NCBI GenBank assembly: GCA_002240395.1
Contig: CP016836.1
Coordinates: 1,736,001-1,800,000 of the forward strand
DNA length: 64,000 bases
Source: Xanthomonas citri pv. mangiferaeindicae
GTDB lineage: Bacteria; Pseudomonadota; Gammaproteobacteria; Xanthomonadales; Xanthomonadaceae
Direction of reading: 5' to 3'
Notes under the pieces: generated by a model
The model's input: only the letters and a program-made list of their open reading frames with translations
What the model was told of the DNA's origin: nothing
The model's database searches: none
Shown: piece after piece, positions 24,170 through 32,703 of the stretch
How positions within the stretch are numbered: the first letter of the stretch is position 1
Layout of the letters: every line of letters begins with the position of its first letter
Position numbers and translations under genes: made by a program

Positions 24170-25228
24170 ATGCGGACGGGATGGGTGGTAGGCGTGGCGG
24201 CTGCGGTCGCCCTCGCGCTGGGCGCAGGCAGCGCCGCACTGGCGCAACGCGACGACGACGACGGCTTGCGCGCCACCGCGGCGGCCCTGTTCGGCACAGT
24301 GGGGGTGGTGCCGGCGCAGGTGCGCGGTGTCGCGATCACCGAGGAACGGCTTGAGCTGGGCCGCATGCTGTTCTTCGAGCCGCGGCTCTCGCGCAGCCAC
24401 ATCATCAGTTGCAACACCTGCCACAACATCGGCACCGGCGGCGCCGACAATGTGCCGGTCTCGATCGGCCACGGCTGGCAGCGCGGGCCGCGCAACTCGC
24501 CGACGGTCTTCAATGCGGTGTTCAATGCCGCGCAATTCTGGGACGGCCGCGCCGCCGATCTCGCCGAGCAGGCGAAGGGGCCGGTGCAGGCGAGCGTGGA
24601 GATGAACAACACGCCCGAGCGCGTGGTCGAGACCCTGCTGAGCATGCCGCGCTATGTCGCGCTGTTCGCCGCGGCGTTTCCCGGCGACGCCGCGCCGGTG
24701 AGCTTCGACAACATGGCGCTTGCACTGGAAGCCTTCGAAGCCACGCTGGTGACCCCGCACGCACGCTTCGACCGCTGGCTCGGTGGCGAAGACGCGGCCC
24801 TCGATGCCACCGAACGACGCGGCCTGCGGTTGTTCGTCGACAGTGGCTGCGCGGCATGCCACAACGGCGCGAATTTCGGTGGCCAAGCGTACTTCCCATT
24901 CGGCGTCATCGCCCGGCCCGGCGCGGAGATTCTGCCCGAGGGCGACAAGGGGCGCTTCGCGGTCACCCAGACCGCCAGCGACGAATACGTGTTCCGCGCC
25001 GCGCCGCTGCGCAATGTCGAGCTGACCGCGCCGTACTTCCACAGCGGCCAGGTCTGGGATCTGGAGCAGGCAGTCGCGATCATGGGCACCAGTCAGCTTG
25101 GCCGCGAACTGGCGACCGCCGAAGTGGCCGCGATCGCCGCATTCCTGCGCACCCTGACCGGCCAGCAGCCCGACATCGCCTATCCGCTGCTGCCGCCGAG
25201 CACGGCGACGACGCCGCGCCCGGAATAG
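24170..25228 (+). CDS. Di-haem cytochrome c peroxidase family protein (CcpA/MauG)
   Basis: The product is 352 residues. A signal sequence (VVGVAAAVALALGAGSAALA) exports it to the periplasm. Two CXXCH haem sites are present: CNTCH (with RLSRSHIISCNTCHNIGTGG, cited core SCNTCHNIGTGG) and CAACH in VDSGCAACHNGANFGG. GPRNSPTVFNAVFN and FWDGRAADLAEQAKGP are family blocks, and LRNVELTAPYFHSGQVW is near the C-terminus. It reduces hydrogen peroxide using cytochrome c or azurin-type donors. GGAG lies seven bases before ATG 24170. Confidence 0.92.
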   Translation: MRTGWVVGVAAAVALALGAGSAALAQRDDDDGLRATAAALFGTVGVVPAQVRGVAITEERLELGRMLFFEPRLSRSHIISCNTCHNIGTGGADNVPVSIGHGWQRGPRNSPTVFNAVFNAAQFWDGRAADLAEQAKGPVQASVEMNNTPERVVETLLSMPRYVALFAAAFPGDAAPVSFDNMALALEAFEATLVTPHARFDRWLGGEDAALDATERRGLRLFVDSGCAACHNGANFGGQAYFPFGVIARPGAEILPEGDKGRFAVTQTASDEYVFRAAPLRNVELTAPYFHSGQVWDLEQAVAIMGTSQLGRELATAEVAAIAAFLRTLTGQQPDIAYPLLPPSTATTPRPE

Positions 25229-25231
25229 GCC

Positions 25232-25490
25232 GCGCGCCCCCACCCGACGCGCTGCGCGCGTCGACCTCCCCGCGTGCGGGGGAGGTGCGTGTGGTGCGCC
25301 TCGCGTCGTCCGTCCTCGCTTGTGGAAAAGCCCGCGTGCTGTGTCTTGCGCCTTCCCCGCTTGGGGGCATTGCGCCCTTCACAGGTGGAAGGTTGGGATG
25401 GGGGCGGGGGCCGGCTGCGCAGGGCCCGTGCCCCCACCCGATGCGCTGCGCGCATCGACCTCCTCCGCGTGCGGAGGAGGTGGCGACCGC
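25232..25490. repeat. Two inverted-orientation repeat units around a second repeat module
   Basis: Units at about 25238-25288 (CCCCCACCCGACGCGCTGCG, CGCGTCGACCTCCCCGCGTG, CGGGGGAGGT) and 25430-25482 (CCCCCACCCGATGCGCTGCG, CGCATCGACCTCCTCCGCGT, GCGGAGGAGG) show compensating changes: GAC/GTC becomes GAT/ATC, and CTCC.../...GGAG both change. Between them, 25358-25410 holds another module (GGGGGCATTGCGCCCTTCAC, AGGTGGAAGGTTGGGATGGG) that recurs near 4030-4070 and 40613-40655. There is no gene. Confidence 0.85.
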
Positions 25491-25527
25491 GCGGACTGCG
25501 GGCCGCGTGTCGGTTACCCTTCGCGCC

Positions 25528-26331
25528 ATGAGAATCATCAGTTTCAACGCCAATGGCCTGCGCTCGGCCGCCCGCAAGGGGTTCTTCGACTGGTTCGCTG
25601 CCCAGGACGCCGATGTGCTGTGCGTGCAGGAGACCAAGGCCCAGGAGCACCAGCTCGCCGGCCCCGAGTTTCTGCCGGCCGGCTACAAGGCCTGGTTTCG
25701 CGATGCGACCACCAAGAAGGGCTACAGCGGAGTCGCGATCTATGCCAGGCGCGAGCCTGACGAGGTGCGCACCGCGCTGGGTTGGGCGCCGTTCGACGAG
25801 GAAGGCCGCTACATCGAGGCGCGCTTTGGCAACCTGAGCGTGGTCTCGTTCTACATCCCGTCCGGCTCGTCGGGCGATCTGCGCCAGGGCTTCAAGTTCG
25901 AGGTCATGGCCTGGTTGCGGCCGATCCTCGACGAATGGCTCGCCAGTGGCCGCGACTACGTGCTGTGCGGCGACTGGAACATCGTGCGCAGCCGCAACGA
26001 CATCCGCAACTGGACGAGCAACCAGAAGAACTCCGGCTGCACGCCGCCCGAGCGCGCCTGGCTCAACGGCATGATTGCCGATGCCTGCGGCGATGGCCTC
26101 TGCGATCCGCCGGCGACCGGCTGGCTCGACGCGCTGCGCGTGCTGCGGCCCGAAGCCGCCGAGTACACGTGGTGGAGCAACCGCGGCGCGGCGCGGGCCA
26201 ACAATGTGGGATGGCGCATCGACTACCAGTTCGTCACGCCCTCGCTGCGCGATCGCATCCAGGCCGCCGCCGTCCACGCCGAACCGCGCTTCTCCGACCA
26301 CGCGCCGCTCGTCGTGGACTATCGCGCGTGA
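25528..26331 (+). CDS. xth: Exodeoxyribonuclease III
   Basis: The product is 267 residues of the EEP superfamily. It acts as AP endonuclease and 3'-exonuclease in base excision repair. Active-site blocks are ISFNANGLRSA (Asn), VQETKAQ (metal-binding Glu), YSGVAIYAR, LCGDWNIV (Asp/Asn), WWSNRGAARANNVGWRIDY and the terminal SDHAPLVVDY (Asp-His). No strong ribosome site is seen. The stop overlaps the next GTG start, so it is coupled to the AmpG-like gene. Confidence 0.95.
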   Translation: MRIISFNANGLRSAARKGFFDWFAAQDADVLCVQETKAQEHQLAGPEFLPAGYKAWFRDATTKKGYSGVAIYARREPDEVRTALGWAPFDEEGRYIEARFGNLSVVSFYIPSGSSGDLRQGFKFEVMAWLRPILDEWLASGRDYVLCGDWNIVRSRNDIRNWTSNQKNSGCTPPERAWLNGMIADACGDGLCDPPATGWLDALRVLRPEAAEYTWWSNRGAARANNVGWRIDYQFVTPSLRDRIQAAAVHAEPRFSDHAPLVVDYRA

Positions 26332-27650
26332 GCGCCGCTGCGCCGGCGCGCGCCGGCAAGCCATCGATCTGGCAGGCCTTCACCCAGCCCGCGGCGCGGA
26401 CGATGTTCCTGTTCGGCTTCGCGTCGGGCCTGCCGTTTCTGCTCGTCGCCGGCACGCTTGCCTACTGGTTGCGCGAAGGCGGCATGGAGTTGCGCGACAT
26501 CACGATGATTGCCAGCGCCGGCATGGCGTATTCATTCAAGTTCCTGTGGGCACCGCTGGTCGATCGCTGGCGGTTGCCGCTGCTCGGGCGCCTGGGCCAG
26601 CGGCGCGGCTGGCTGTTGCTGGCGATGTTGGCAGTGATGGCCGGGCTGCTGGGCATGGCGGCCGTCGGCACCGGGCCGCTGGCGTTGTTCGTCGCGCTGA
26701 CGCTGCTGGTCGCGTTCTCGGGCGCGACGCTCGACATCGCGGTCGACGCCTATCGCGTCGAGATCGCGCCAGCCAATGCGCAGGGCGCGCTCGTGGCGAC
26801 CTATTCGCTGGGCTATCGCATCGCGCTGATCGTGACCGGCGCGCTGGCGCTGGTGCTGGCCGACCATGTCGCCTGGCCCATGGTCTACCGCGCGATGGCG
26901 GCCTGTATGGTGTTACCGATCATCGCCTGCCTGCTCGCACGCGAGCCCGACGTGGTGCGCGTGCGTGCGCAGAACTGGGCGCAGGGGCTGCGCGAAGGCG
27001 TGGTCGAGCCGTTCGCGGATTTCTTCCGCCGTTTCGGCGGCAAGGTCGCGCTGGCGATCCTGTTGTTCATCCTGGCGATGAAGATCTCCGACCAGGCGCT
27101 GATCGGCGGCATCATCGGCCCGTTCTATCTCGACCAGGGGTTCACCAAGACCGAGATTGCGGCGGTCACCAAGGTGTATGGCATCTGGATCGGCATCGCC
27201 GGTGCGTTCCTGGGCGGCGTCGCGGTCGCGCGCTGGGGCGTGCAGTGGCCGCTGTTCGTGGCCATCGTGCTGGGTGCGGCAAGCAACCTGCTGTATCTGG
27301 CGCTGATCGGCGCCGACGGCGACCTGACCCGGCTCACGATCGTGATCTCCGGCGAGAATCTGGCGCAGGGCTTCCTCGGCACGGTGGCGGTCGCGTACAT
27401 GTCGGCGCTGGTCAATCAGCGCTACACCGCCACGCAGTACGCGTTGTTTTCGTCGCTGATCATGCTGCCCGGCAAGCTGCTGGGGTTCTTTTCGGGCTGG
27501 ATTGTCGAAGTCACCGAGGGCTACGCGGTCTACTTCGTGATCACCGCGGTCGTTGCGGCGCCGGCGCTGCTGCTGTTCTTCTGGCTCAAGCCGCGCGTGC
27601 GGCTCGGCGATGACGCCGCGGCCGGTACGCAGGGCGACGCCGGCCCCTAG
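26328..27650 (+). CDS. ampG: AmpG-like MFS permease (muropeptide transporter family)
   Basis: The product is 440 residues with about 12 membrane segments. The N-terminal signature FGFASGLPFLLVAGTLAYWL and the block KFLWAPLVDRW match AmpG, which imports anhydro-muropeptides (GlcNAc-anhydroMurNAc-peptides) across the inner membrane for cell-wall recycling. DIAVDAYRVEI is another conserved AmpG/AmpG-like block. The start is GTG 26328, inside the xth stop (GTGA overlap). In organisms with inducible AmpC this permease supplies the inducer; a class C-like serine hydrolase lies at 38.0 kb, but it is not obviously linked. Confidence 0.88.
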   Translation: MSAAAPARAGKPSIWQAFTQPAARTMFLFGFASGLPFLLVAGTLAYWLREGGMELRDITMIASAGMAYSFKFLWAPLVDRWRLPLLGRLGQRRGWLLLAMLAVMAGLLGMAAVGTGPLALFVALTLLVAFSGATLDIAVDAYRVEIAPANAQGALVATYSLGYRIALIVTGALALVLADHVAWPMVYRAMAACMVLPIIACLLAREPDVVRVRAQNWAQGLREGVVEPFADFFRRFGGKVALAILLFILAMKISDQALIGGIIGPFYLDQGFTKTEIAAVTKVYGIWIGIAGAFLGGVAVARWGVQWPLFVAIVLGAASNLLYLALIGADGDLTRLTIVISGENLAQGFLGTVAVAYMSALVNQRYTATQYALFSSLIMLPGKLLGFFSGWIVEVTEGYAVYFVITAVVAAPALLLFFWLKPRVRLGDDAAAGTQGDAGP

Positions 27651-27673
27651 GACCGGTGTCGCTGCGTGGTGGC

Positions 27674-28315
27674 TCAGCCCTGCACGTCGGCGAGTGCGCC
27701 GTCGGTTGCCGGAGGGGTATGCAGGCAGGCATCCGGGTCGCCATCGAGCCCGGCCGGCATCTGGCAGGTGCGCGGTGCGAAGTCGAGCGTGCTCTGCCAG
27801 CCGATTCGGCGGTCCGGACGCAGACCCACCTGCACGTCCACGTCGCGGATCACGACGCGCGCGGTCTGCGGGGCGCCGCCGGCGACCGCCCAGCCGTCGA
27901 GCTGGTGGGCGAGCGTCGGGTCGAGCAGGCGATTGTCCTCCAGCAGGCCGCGCACCTGATTCAACGCGGCGGTGTGCTCGCCGCCGGCGCCGCTGGGCTC
28001 GATGTTGACGCTGGCGAGCATGCCATCCTGCTGGCGGAACGCGACCCGCTCGGCTGGCACCGTCAACTGCCGGCCGTCGGGCAGCCGCAACGTGACCTGG
28101 CGCGCCTGTGCGATCGTGTGTTCGCTGGCAAGCGCGCCGTCGCGCTGCGGCCAGGCCAGGTCCACCTGCTCGGCGACGGGCGCCGACAGGTCGATGTGCA
28201 ACGGCTTGACCAACGTGGGCGGTGTGTCGATCTTCGCGCAGCCCGCGGCGAGCAGGCCCGCGAGAAGCAGGGCGGTCGCGCCGTGGCGCAGGTGGGGTCG
28301 GGTCGTGAAACGCAT
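27674..28315 (-). CDS. Putative lipoprotein of unknown function
   Basis: The product is 213 residues. A lipobox LLAAGC predicts a lipidated Cys near residue 25. The mature part is beta-rich (VDLAWPQRDGAL; VTLRLPDGRQLTVPAERVAF) and ends with a Cys pair region (PRTCQMPAGLDGDPDACLHT). I do not recognise the family. ATG 28315 is chosen because AGGA lies eight bases upstream; ATG 28324 would add three residues but has no ribosome site. It is convergent with the AmpG-like gene, 23 bp away. Confidence 0.75.
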   Translation of the reverse strand: MRFTTRPHLRHGATALLLAGLLAAGCAKIDTPPTLVKPLHIDLSAPVAEQVDLAWPQRDGALASEHTIAQARQVTLRLPDGRQLTVPAERVAFRQQDGMLASVNIEPSGAGGEHTAALNQVRGLLEDNRLLDPTLAHQLDGWAVAGGAPQTARVVIRDVDVQVGLRPDRRIGWQSTLDFAPRTCQMPAGLDGDPDACLHTPPATDGALADVQG

Positions 28316-28528
28316 GGCAAACATCCTGTGGAGGGAGACAGCGGGGACCTGGCCGGACCCGTCTGTGCGGACTTCGGCCGTCGTCGTGACAAGGCAGGGC
28401 CGACGACAGGCGCGTTGCGCCCGCGTGGCGTTGCCGATGATCCCCGCGGCGGATCAGACCAGCGCTGGAGTTAAGAGCGCGTCGATAATGCGTTGGCATC
28501 GCCGGACGGCCGCGCGTTCCTTGCCGGG

Positions 28529-29050
28529 TCACAGCATCGGCCGCCATTGCAGCGACAGGCACGTCCAGGTTGCAGGATCGTAGATCGCGTCGTAGCTCGG
28601 CATGGCCGGCCTGCGGTGAATGGGATGCATCCAGATCGCGAACACCTTCAGGACGACGTGTCCGCCGTCGCAGCGGATGTCCTCGAACCAAAAATCGGCC
28701 TGCGGGTGAGCGTCGGGCAGCTGCGGATAGGGGTTCTCGATCCTGCGCAACGGCGTGCCGCATGGCGACAGCACGAGGACGTTATCGGGTCCGTGGGCAC
28801 GGTAATCCTGCAACACCACCAGCGACGCCCCATCCGGTGCGCGGATCATCCACTGTGTCTGCGCATCACAGGCGCGTGTGTGGCGATGGCCCTGCGCATA
28901 CCACTCGAACGCGACGACGGCGTACTCGGACGATGTCGCCTGCGCCATCAGCGGCACGTCGGACAGGGGGCGCTGCGGCGAGCGGCGCCGCCCGTTGTGC
29001 AGCACCACCTGCAGGTCCTCGATCATGCCGTGCTCGGACGCGCGTGCCAT
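28529..29050 (-). CDS. Hypothetical protein, 173 residues, downstream of dnaG
   Basis: The family is not recognised. The product is soluble, with no signal peptide or membrane segment, and contains aromatic- and His-rich stretches (AFEWYAQGHRHTRACDAQTQ; FWFEDIRCDGGHVVLKVF; AIWMHPIHRRPAMPSYD). It starts ten bases after the dnaG stop on the same strand, so it is probably cotranscribed with dnaG, in the place where rpoD is often found. The 213-bp gap between 28316 and 28528 shows nothing further. Confidence 0.7.
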   Translation of the reverse strand: MARASEHGMIEDLQVVLHNGRRRSPQRPLSDVPLMAQATSSEYAVVAFEWYAQGHRHTRACDAQTQWMIRAPDGASLVVLQDYRAHGPDNVLVLSPCGTPLRRIENPYPQLPDAHPQADFWFEDIRCDGGHVVLKVFAIWMHPIHRRPAMPSYDAIYDPATWTCLSLQWRPML

Positions 29051-29060
29051 CTCGGATGGA

Positions 29061-30788
29061 TCATCCCGCGCGCTGGCTCAGCAGTTCGCGCAGCGTCTGC
29101 TTGCCGGCGGCATCGAGCGCGCCCTCGCGCTGGCGGGCCAGCAGATCGTCGATGCGCTGCTGCAGCACCTGCCGGTCGAGCTGGGCAACGACGTCGCGCA
29201 ACTCGATCTCCCAGGTCGCCTCGTCGCCCGGCAGCGACTGACTGGCAAGTTTCTGCAGCGCCGTCGCCTCGTCGCGGCCGTCGAAGTGGGCGAGCAGCGA
29301 GCCGGTGCTTATGTCCGGGCGCACGCTGGCCACCGCGATCAGCTCGGTCAGCAGATCGATGCCCGGCTGCTGCAGCGCGACGAACGGGTACGGCGGCGGC
29401 AGTGTCGCGGCCATGGCCGGCTTCTGCAGCAACAGCGCGATCGCGTGGCGCACCAGGCTGCGTCGTGGCGCCGGCACCGCGCGTCCACCGCGCGGCATGC
29501 GGGTCGGCATTATGGGCGCCGATGCCGCAGGCCGGCCCAGTCCGGTCAACTCGGTCAGCCGTTGGCGCATCAGATCGGCGAAGGCGCCGTCGGGAATCTG
29601 CGCCAGCATCGGTTTGGCGCGCTCGGCCAGTCGGGCCTTGCCGTCGAGCGTCGACAGCGCGATGCCATCGCCGATGGTGTCGAAGAAGAACGTCGACAAC
29701 GGTGTGGCCTGCGCCAGTCGCGCCTCGAAGCCCTGCACGCCCTCCTGGCGCACGATGGTGTCCGGGTCCTCGCCGTCGGGCAGGAACAGGAAGAACGCCT
29801 GGCGGCCGTCGCGCATGCGCGGCAGCACCGATTCCATCGCGCGCGTTGCTGCGCGCCGGCCGGCGGCGTCGCCGTCGAAGCAGAAGTACACATCGGCCGC
29901 GTTGCGGAACAGCAGCTCGGCGTGGTCGGGTGTGGTCGCCGTGCCCAAGGTGGCGACCGCCTGCGGCAGGCCGTGCTGGAACAGCGCGACCACGTCCATG
30001 TAGCCCTCCACGACCACGAGCCGCTCGATCTTCTGGTTGGCCTGGCGCACCTGCCACAGACCATAGAGCTCGCGGCCCTTGTGGAACAGCGGCGTCTCGG
30101 GCGAGTTGAGGTACTTGGGCGAGTCCTCGGCCGCCAGCACCCGGCCGCCGAACGCGATCGGCCGGCCACGGCGATCATGGATCGGAAAGATCACCCGGTC
30201 GCGGAACTTGTCGTAGCTGTGGCCGCGTTCGTTCTTCGACAGCAGGCCGACTTTCTCGAGCACCGTGATGCGGCGTGCATCGTCCTTGCCCAGCGCGTCC
30301 TTGAGCGCCGAGAAGCCGTCCGGCGCATAGCCGATTGCGAACTGCTCGCGTGTCGCCTCGTCGACGCCGCGGCGGTCGAGGTAGTCGCGCGCCTTGTCGC
30401 TGCCGGCCAACTGCCGCCGGAAGAACCGGGTCGCGGCCTCGAGCGCCTCGTACATCGGCGCGCTGTCGGGCCGCGCCTCGCGCTGGGTCGTCTCGCGCGG
30501 GATCTCCATGCCGGCGCGCTTGGCCAACTCGTCCACCGCATCGAGGAACTCGAGGCGGTCGTAGTTCATCAGGAACGAGATCGCAGTGCCGTGCGCCCCG
30601 CAGCCGAAGCAGTGGTAGAACTGCTTGGTCGGCGAGACGGTGAAGCTGGCCGAGCGTTCGTCGTGGAACGGGCAGCGCGCCGAATACTCCTTGCCCTGCC
30701 GCTTGAGCGGCACGCGCGCATTGATCACCTCGACGATGTCCGTCCGGGCGAGCAGGTCGTCGATGAAAGCGTCAGGGATGCGGGCCAT
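29061..30788 (-). CDS. dnaG: DNA primase
   Basis: The product is 575 residues. It makes RNA primers for replication with DnaB helicase. The N-terminal zinc ribbon uses Cys39, His42, Cys60 and Cys63 (CPFHDE, HCFGCG). The primase core has FPIHDRRGRPIAFGGRVL, the TOPRIM motif VVVEGYMDVVALF with Glu261, and YFCFDGDAAGRRAA with the metal Asp pair. The C-terminal helicase-binding domain follows a linker after about residue 430. The start codon is in the second unit of a 16-bp tandem duplication (30786-30817), and no ribosome site precedes it, which suggests coupling to the toxin gene stop 17 bp upstream. Confidence 0.96.
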   Translation of the reverse strand: MARIPDAFIDDLLARTDIVEVINARVPLKRQGKEYSARCPFHDERSASFTVSPTKQFYHCFGCGAHGTAISFLMNYDRLEFLDAVDELAKRAGMEIPRETTQREARPDSAPMYEALEAATRFFRRQLAGSDKARDYLDRRGVDEATREQFAIGYAPDGFSALKDALGKDDARRITVLEKVGLLSKNERGHSYDKFRDRVIFPIHDRRGRPIAFGGRVLAAEDSPKYLNSPETPLFHKGRELYGLWQVRQANQKIERLVVVEGYMDVVALFQHGLPQAVATLGTATTPDHAELLFRNAADVYFCFDGDAAGRRAATRAMESVLPRMRDGRQAFFLFLPDGEDPDTIVRQEGVQGFEARLAQATPLSTFFFDTIGDGIALSTLDGKARLAERAKPMLAQIPDGAFADLMRQRLTELTGLGRPAASAPIMPTRMPRGGRAVPAPRRSLVRHAIALLLQKPAMAATLPPPYPFVALQQPGIDLLTELIAVASVRPDISTGSLLAHFDGRDEATALQKLASQSLPGDEATWEIELRDVVAQLDRQVLQQRIDDLLARQREGALDAAGKQTLRELLSQRAG

Positions 30789-30817
30789 GTCAGGAGCGCA
30801 TCATGTCAGGAGCGCAT
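30786..30817. repeat. Perfect 16-bp tandem duplication at the parE/dnaG junction
   Basis: CATGTCAGGAGCGCAT is repeated exactly at 30786-30801 and 30802-30817. On the coding (minus) strand one unit holds the parE stop and the other the dnaG start. The identical copies point to a recent duplication. Confidence 0.9.
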
Positions 30818-31132
30818 CAAGCGTTCGAGCAGCAGCGTCTGCAGGTCGCGGCGGCTGTCCAGGACCGCAACGACATGCACTGCATCGATGCCCGGCAGAT
30901 AGAGGACCCGCCACGGCTTGACCACCAGCTCCCGGTACTGCGAGAGACCGGCGTCGCCGAGCTCGGGCACGATGCGTCCCCGCTCGCTGTGGTTTTCCAG
31001 GGAGGCGGCGTGCTGCTGCAGTGTGTCCAGCACCGCCAGCGCCGCCTGCGGATCTTCGGCGGCGATGTAGTCGACGATGGCGGACAGATCGTGTTTGGCG
31101 GTCTGCGTCCAGCGGACCGCACGGTCAGCCAT
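30806..31132 (-). CDS. ParE/RelE-superfamily toxin
   Basis: The product is 108 residues. Family features are WTQTAKHDLSAIVDYIA near the start, SERGRIVPELG, YRELVVKPWRVLYLPG and VVAVLDSRRDL. ParE types inhibit DNA gyrase, whereas RelE types cleave mRNA; the long N-terminal helices and the RELVV-PWRVLY block favour ParE. Its ATG overlaps the end of the antitoxin gene by eight bases, as usual for type II pairs. Confidence 0.88.
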   Translation of the reverse strand: MADRAVRWTQTAKHDLSAIVDYIAAEDPQAALAVLDTLQQHAASLENHSERGRIVPELGDAGLSQYRELVVKPWRVLYLPGIDAVHVVAVLDSRRDLQTLLLERLMRS

Positions 31133-31400
31133 GCCGGGCGTCCAGCCGGGCGCGGAGCTCGGCGAAGACCTCGTCCTGCGGCTGGGTGCGACCTGTGCGG
31201 AGGTCGGCTTCGCCCTGCGCGACCAGCTTCATCATCAATAGGCTCTGCTGCTGGCGCTGATAGCTCTCGTAGCTCTGGACCACGGCGGCGCCGCGCCCGT
31301 TCTGCGTCAGGATCACGGCCTGCCGGTCCTCCTGCAGCTGCTTGAGCCATTGGCTGGCCTCGGACTTGAAGTCGCTCAGGCTGATGACGGATTCGGTCAT
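31125..31400 (-). CDS. Phd/YefM-type antitoxin
   Basis: The product is 91 residues. The N-terminal Phd fold is clear (VISLSDFKSEASQWLKQLQ; QAVILTQNGRGAAVVQSYES, cited separately). The C-terminus, from about residue 55, is charged and would neutralise the toxin. Such antitoxins bind operator DNA and repress their own operon. A near-consensus -10 box (TATACT) and a short palindrome lie just upstream (31425-31438). It stands between YihY and dnaG on the same strand. Confidence 0.88.
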   Translation of the reverse strand: MTESVISLSDFKSEASQWLKQLQEDRQAVILTQNGRGAAVVQSYESYQRQQQSLLMMKLVAQGEADLRTGRTQPQDEVFAELRARLDARHG

Positions 31401-31424
31401 GGCGATCGTCCTCGAGGACTGAAT

Positions 31425-31438
31425 TTGGTCCAAGTATA
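31425..31438 (-). promoter_or_regulatory. Candidate promoter/operator of the toxin-antitoxin pair
   Basis: On the minus strand TATACT (31438-31433) is one mismatch from the -10 consensus, with the antitoxin ATG 33 bp further on. The palindrome TTGGTCCAA (31425-31433) overlaps its downstream edge and could be the autorepression site. No clear -35 box was found. Confidence 0.5.
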
Positions 31439-31469
31439 GTCCGATCGCGTCTCGACTGGCGTGTGCCCT

Positions 31470-32459
31470 TCAGCCCGCGTTGACCCCTGTTCCAGCCGCC
31501 TGCCGCTCGGCGCGCTTGCGCAGCGCGCGGTCGACCGACGCCCGGCGCAGGCGCTCGTCGACGACTGCGGTGATCAGCGCGCCGACGAAGAAGATCGTCG
31601 CCGCGTAGTACATCCAGATCAGCAGGATCACCAGGGTCCCGAACGAGCCGTAGGCGCTGCCTGGTGCGGCGTGGGTGATGTACAGCCCGATGGCCCAGCG
31701 TCCGAACACGAACAGCACCGAGGTGATGAGGCCGCCGAACAGCGCCTGGCGCCAGCGCACGCGCCGGTCGGGCAGGTAGTGATAGAGCAATGCGAACGCC
31801 AGCGAGTAGAGCACCAGCATCAGCGAATTGCCGATCAGCGGCAGCACCGTCGGCACGTTGGCGAAGATCACCTCGACCGCGGTGGTCAGCAGGGTCGAGG
31901 CCAGCACCAGGAAGCCGAGCGCGAACACCACGCCCGCTGAGAACACGCGCTTGCGCAGGAACGCCTTCAACCCACCGGGAATGTGGCCGCTGTCGGTCTT
32001 GAAGATCAGGTTCAGCGTGCCCTGCAACTGCGCGAACACCACCGTCGCGCCGACGAACAGCAGCAGCGTGCTCCACAGGCCCGCGAGCGAGCCGACATCG
32101 GGCTGCTCGTTGGCGTTCTGGATCACCGTGCCGGCCACGGTCCGTGCGCCCTCGCCGGCGAGCTCGCCGATCTGATCGAGCAGGGCGTCCTGCGCCGGGG
32201 GATACAGCGATGCGGTGATCCACAGCACCAGCACCAGCAGCGGTGCCAGCGAGATCAGCGTGTAGAACGACAGCGACGCAGCCTGGGTCAGCAGGTCGGC
32301 ATCGATGAAGCGCTTGACCAGCGTGGCCGGCACGCTGTCCTCCACGCGTTCGACTGTCCTGTCCAGACGCCGGCGCGCACGCGACCAGCGCGTATGGGGC
32401 ACGGGTGCGGCGTCGGTGGTGTCGGGCGAAGAAGACGGCGGTGGGATGGGTGCGTTCAT
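31470..32459 (-). CDS. YihY/RNase BN-like (BrkB) inner-membrane protein
   Basis: The product is 329 residues with about six membrane helices. Family blocks are LLTQAASLSFYTLISLAPLL (first helix), GTLNLIF, LYHYLPDRRVRWRQALFGG and AYGSFGTLVILLIWMYY. Members were once called RNase BN, but that activity belongs to another protein, and the role of YihY remains unclear (possible transporter). The N-terminus is Pro/Ser-rich and cytoplasmic. It lies upstream of the toxin-antitoxin pair on the same strand. Confidence 0.9.
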   Translation of the reverse strand: MNAPIPPPSSSPDTTDAAPVPHTRWSRARRRLDRTVERVEDSVPATLVKRFIDADLLTQAASLSFYTLISLAPLLVLVLWITASLYPPAQDALLDQIGELAGEGARTVAGTVIQNANEQPDVGSLAGLWSTLLLFVGATVVFAQLQGTLNLIFKTDSGHIPGGLKAFLRKRVFSAGVVFALGFLVLASTLLTTAVEVIFANVPTVLPLIGNSLMLVLYSLAFALLYHYLPDRRVRWRQALFGGLITSVLFVFGRWAIGLYITHAAPGSAYGSFGTLVILLIWMYYAATIFFVGALITAVVDERLRRASVDRALRKRAERQAAGTGVNAG

Positions 32460-32593
32460 GCGGTCGGTCGTGATCGGGGCTGGACGACGGGCTGCGCGAG
32501 GCGCCCTTCCGGCGTGGCCGTCACTCTAGTCATGCCGGCGTAGGGAGGCGTGATGAACGCGCTTTGTTTCAATGGCCGCGGGGGTGTCGCAAG

Positions 32594-32656
32594 TGCGTAC
32601 CCCACCCGACGCGCGATGCGCGTCGACCGCCCCCGCAAGCGAGGGCGGTGCACAGA
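32594..32656. repeat. Single divergent copy of the GC-rich repeat
   Basis: In the 244-bp gap between the YihY gene and dinG one unit is seen in reverse orientation: CCCCACCCGACGCGCGATGC, GCGTCGACCGCCCCCGCAAG and CGAGGGCGG. Both palindromes are retained (GACGCGC/GCGCGTC and CCGCCC/GGGCGG) although the bases differ from other copies. No gene is present. Confidence 0.7.
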
Positions 32657-32703
32657 TGCGCGCGCATGGTGTGCCATGCGTACGGCTTCGCACGCGGTCG
32701 TGC

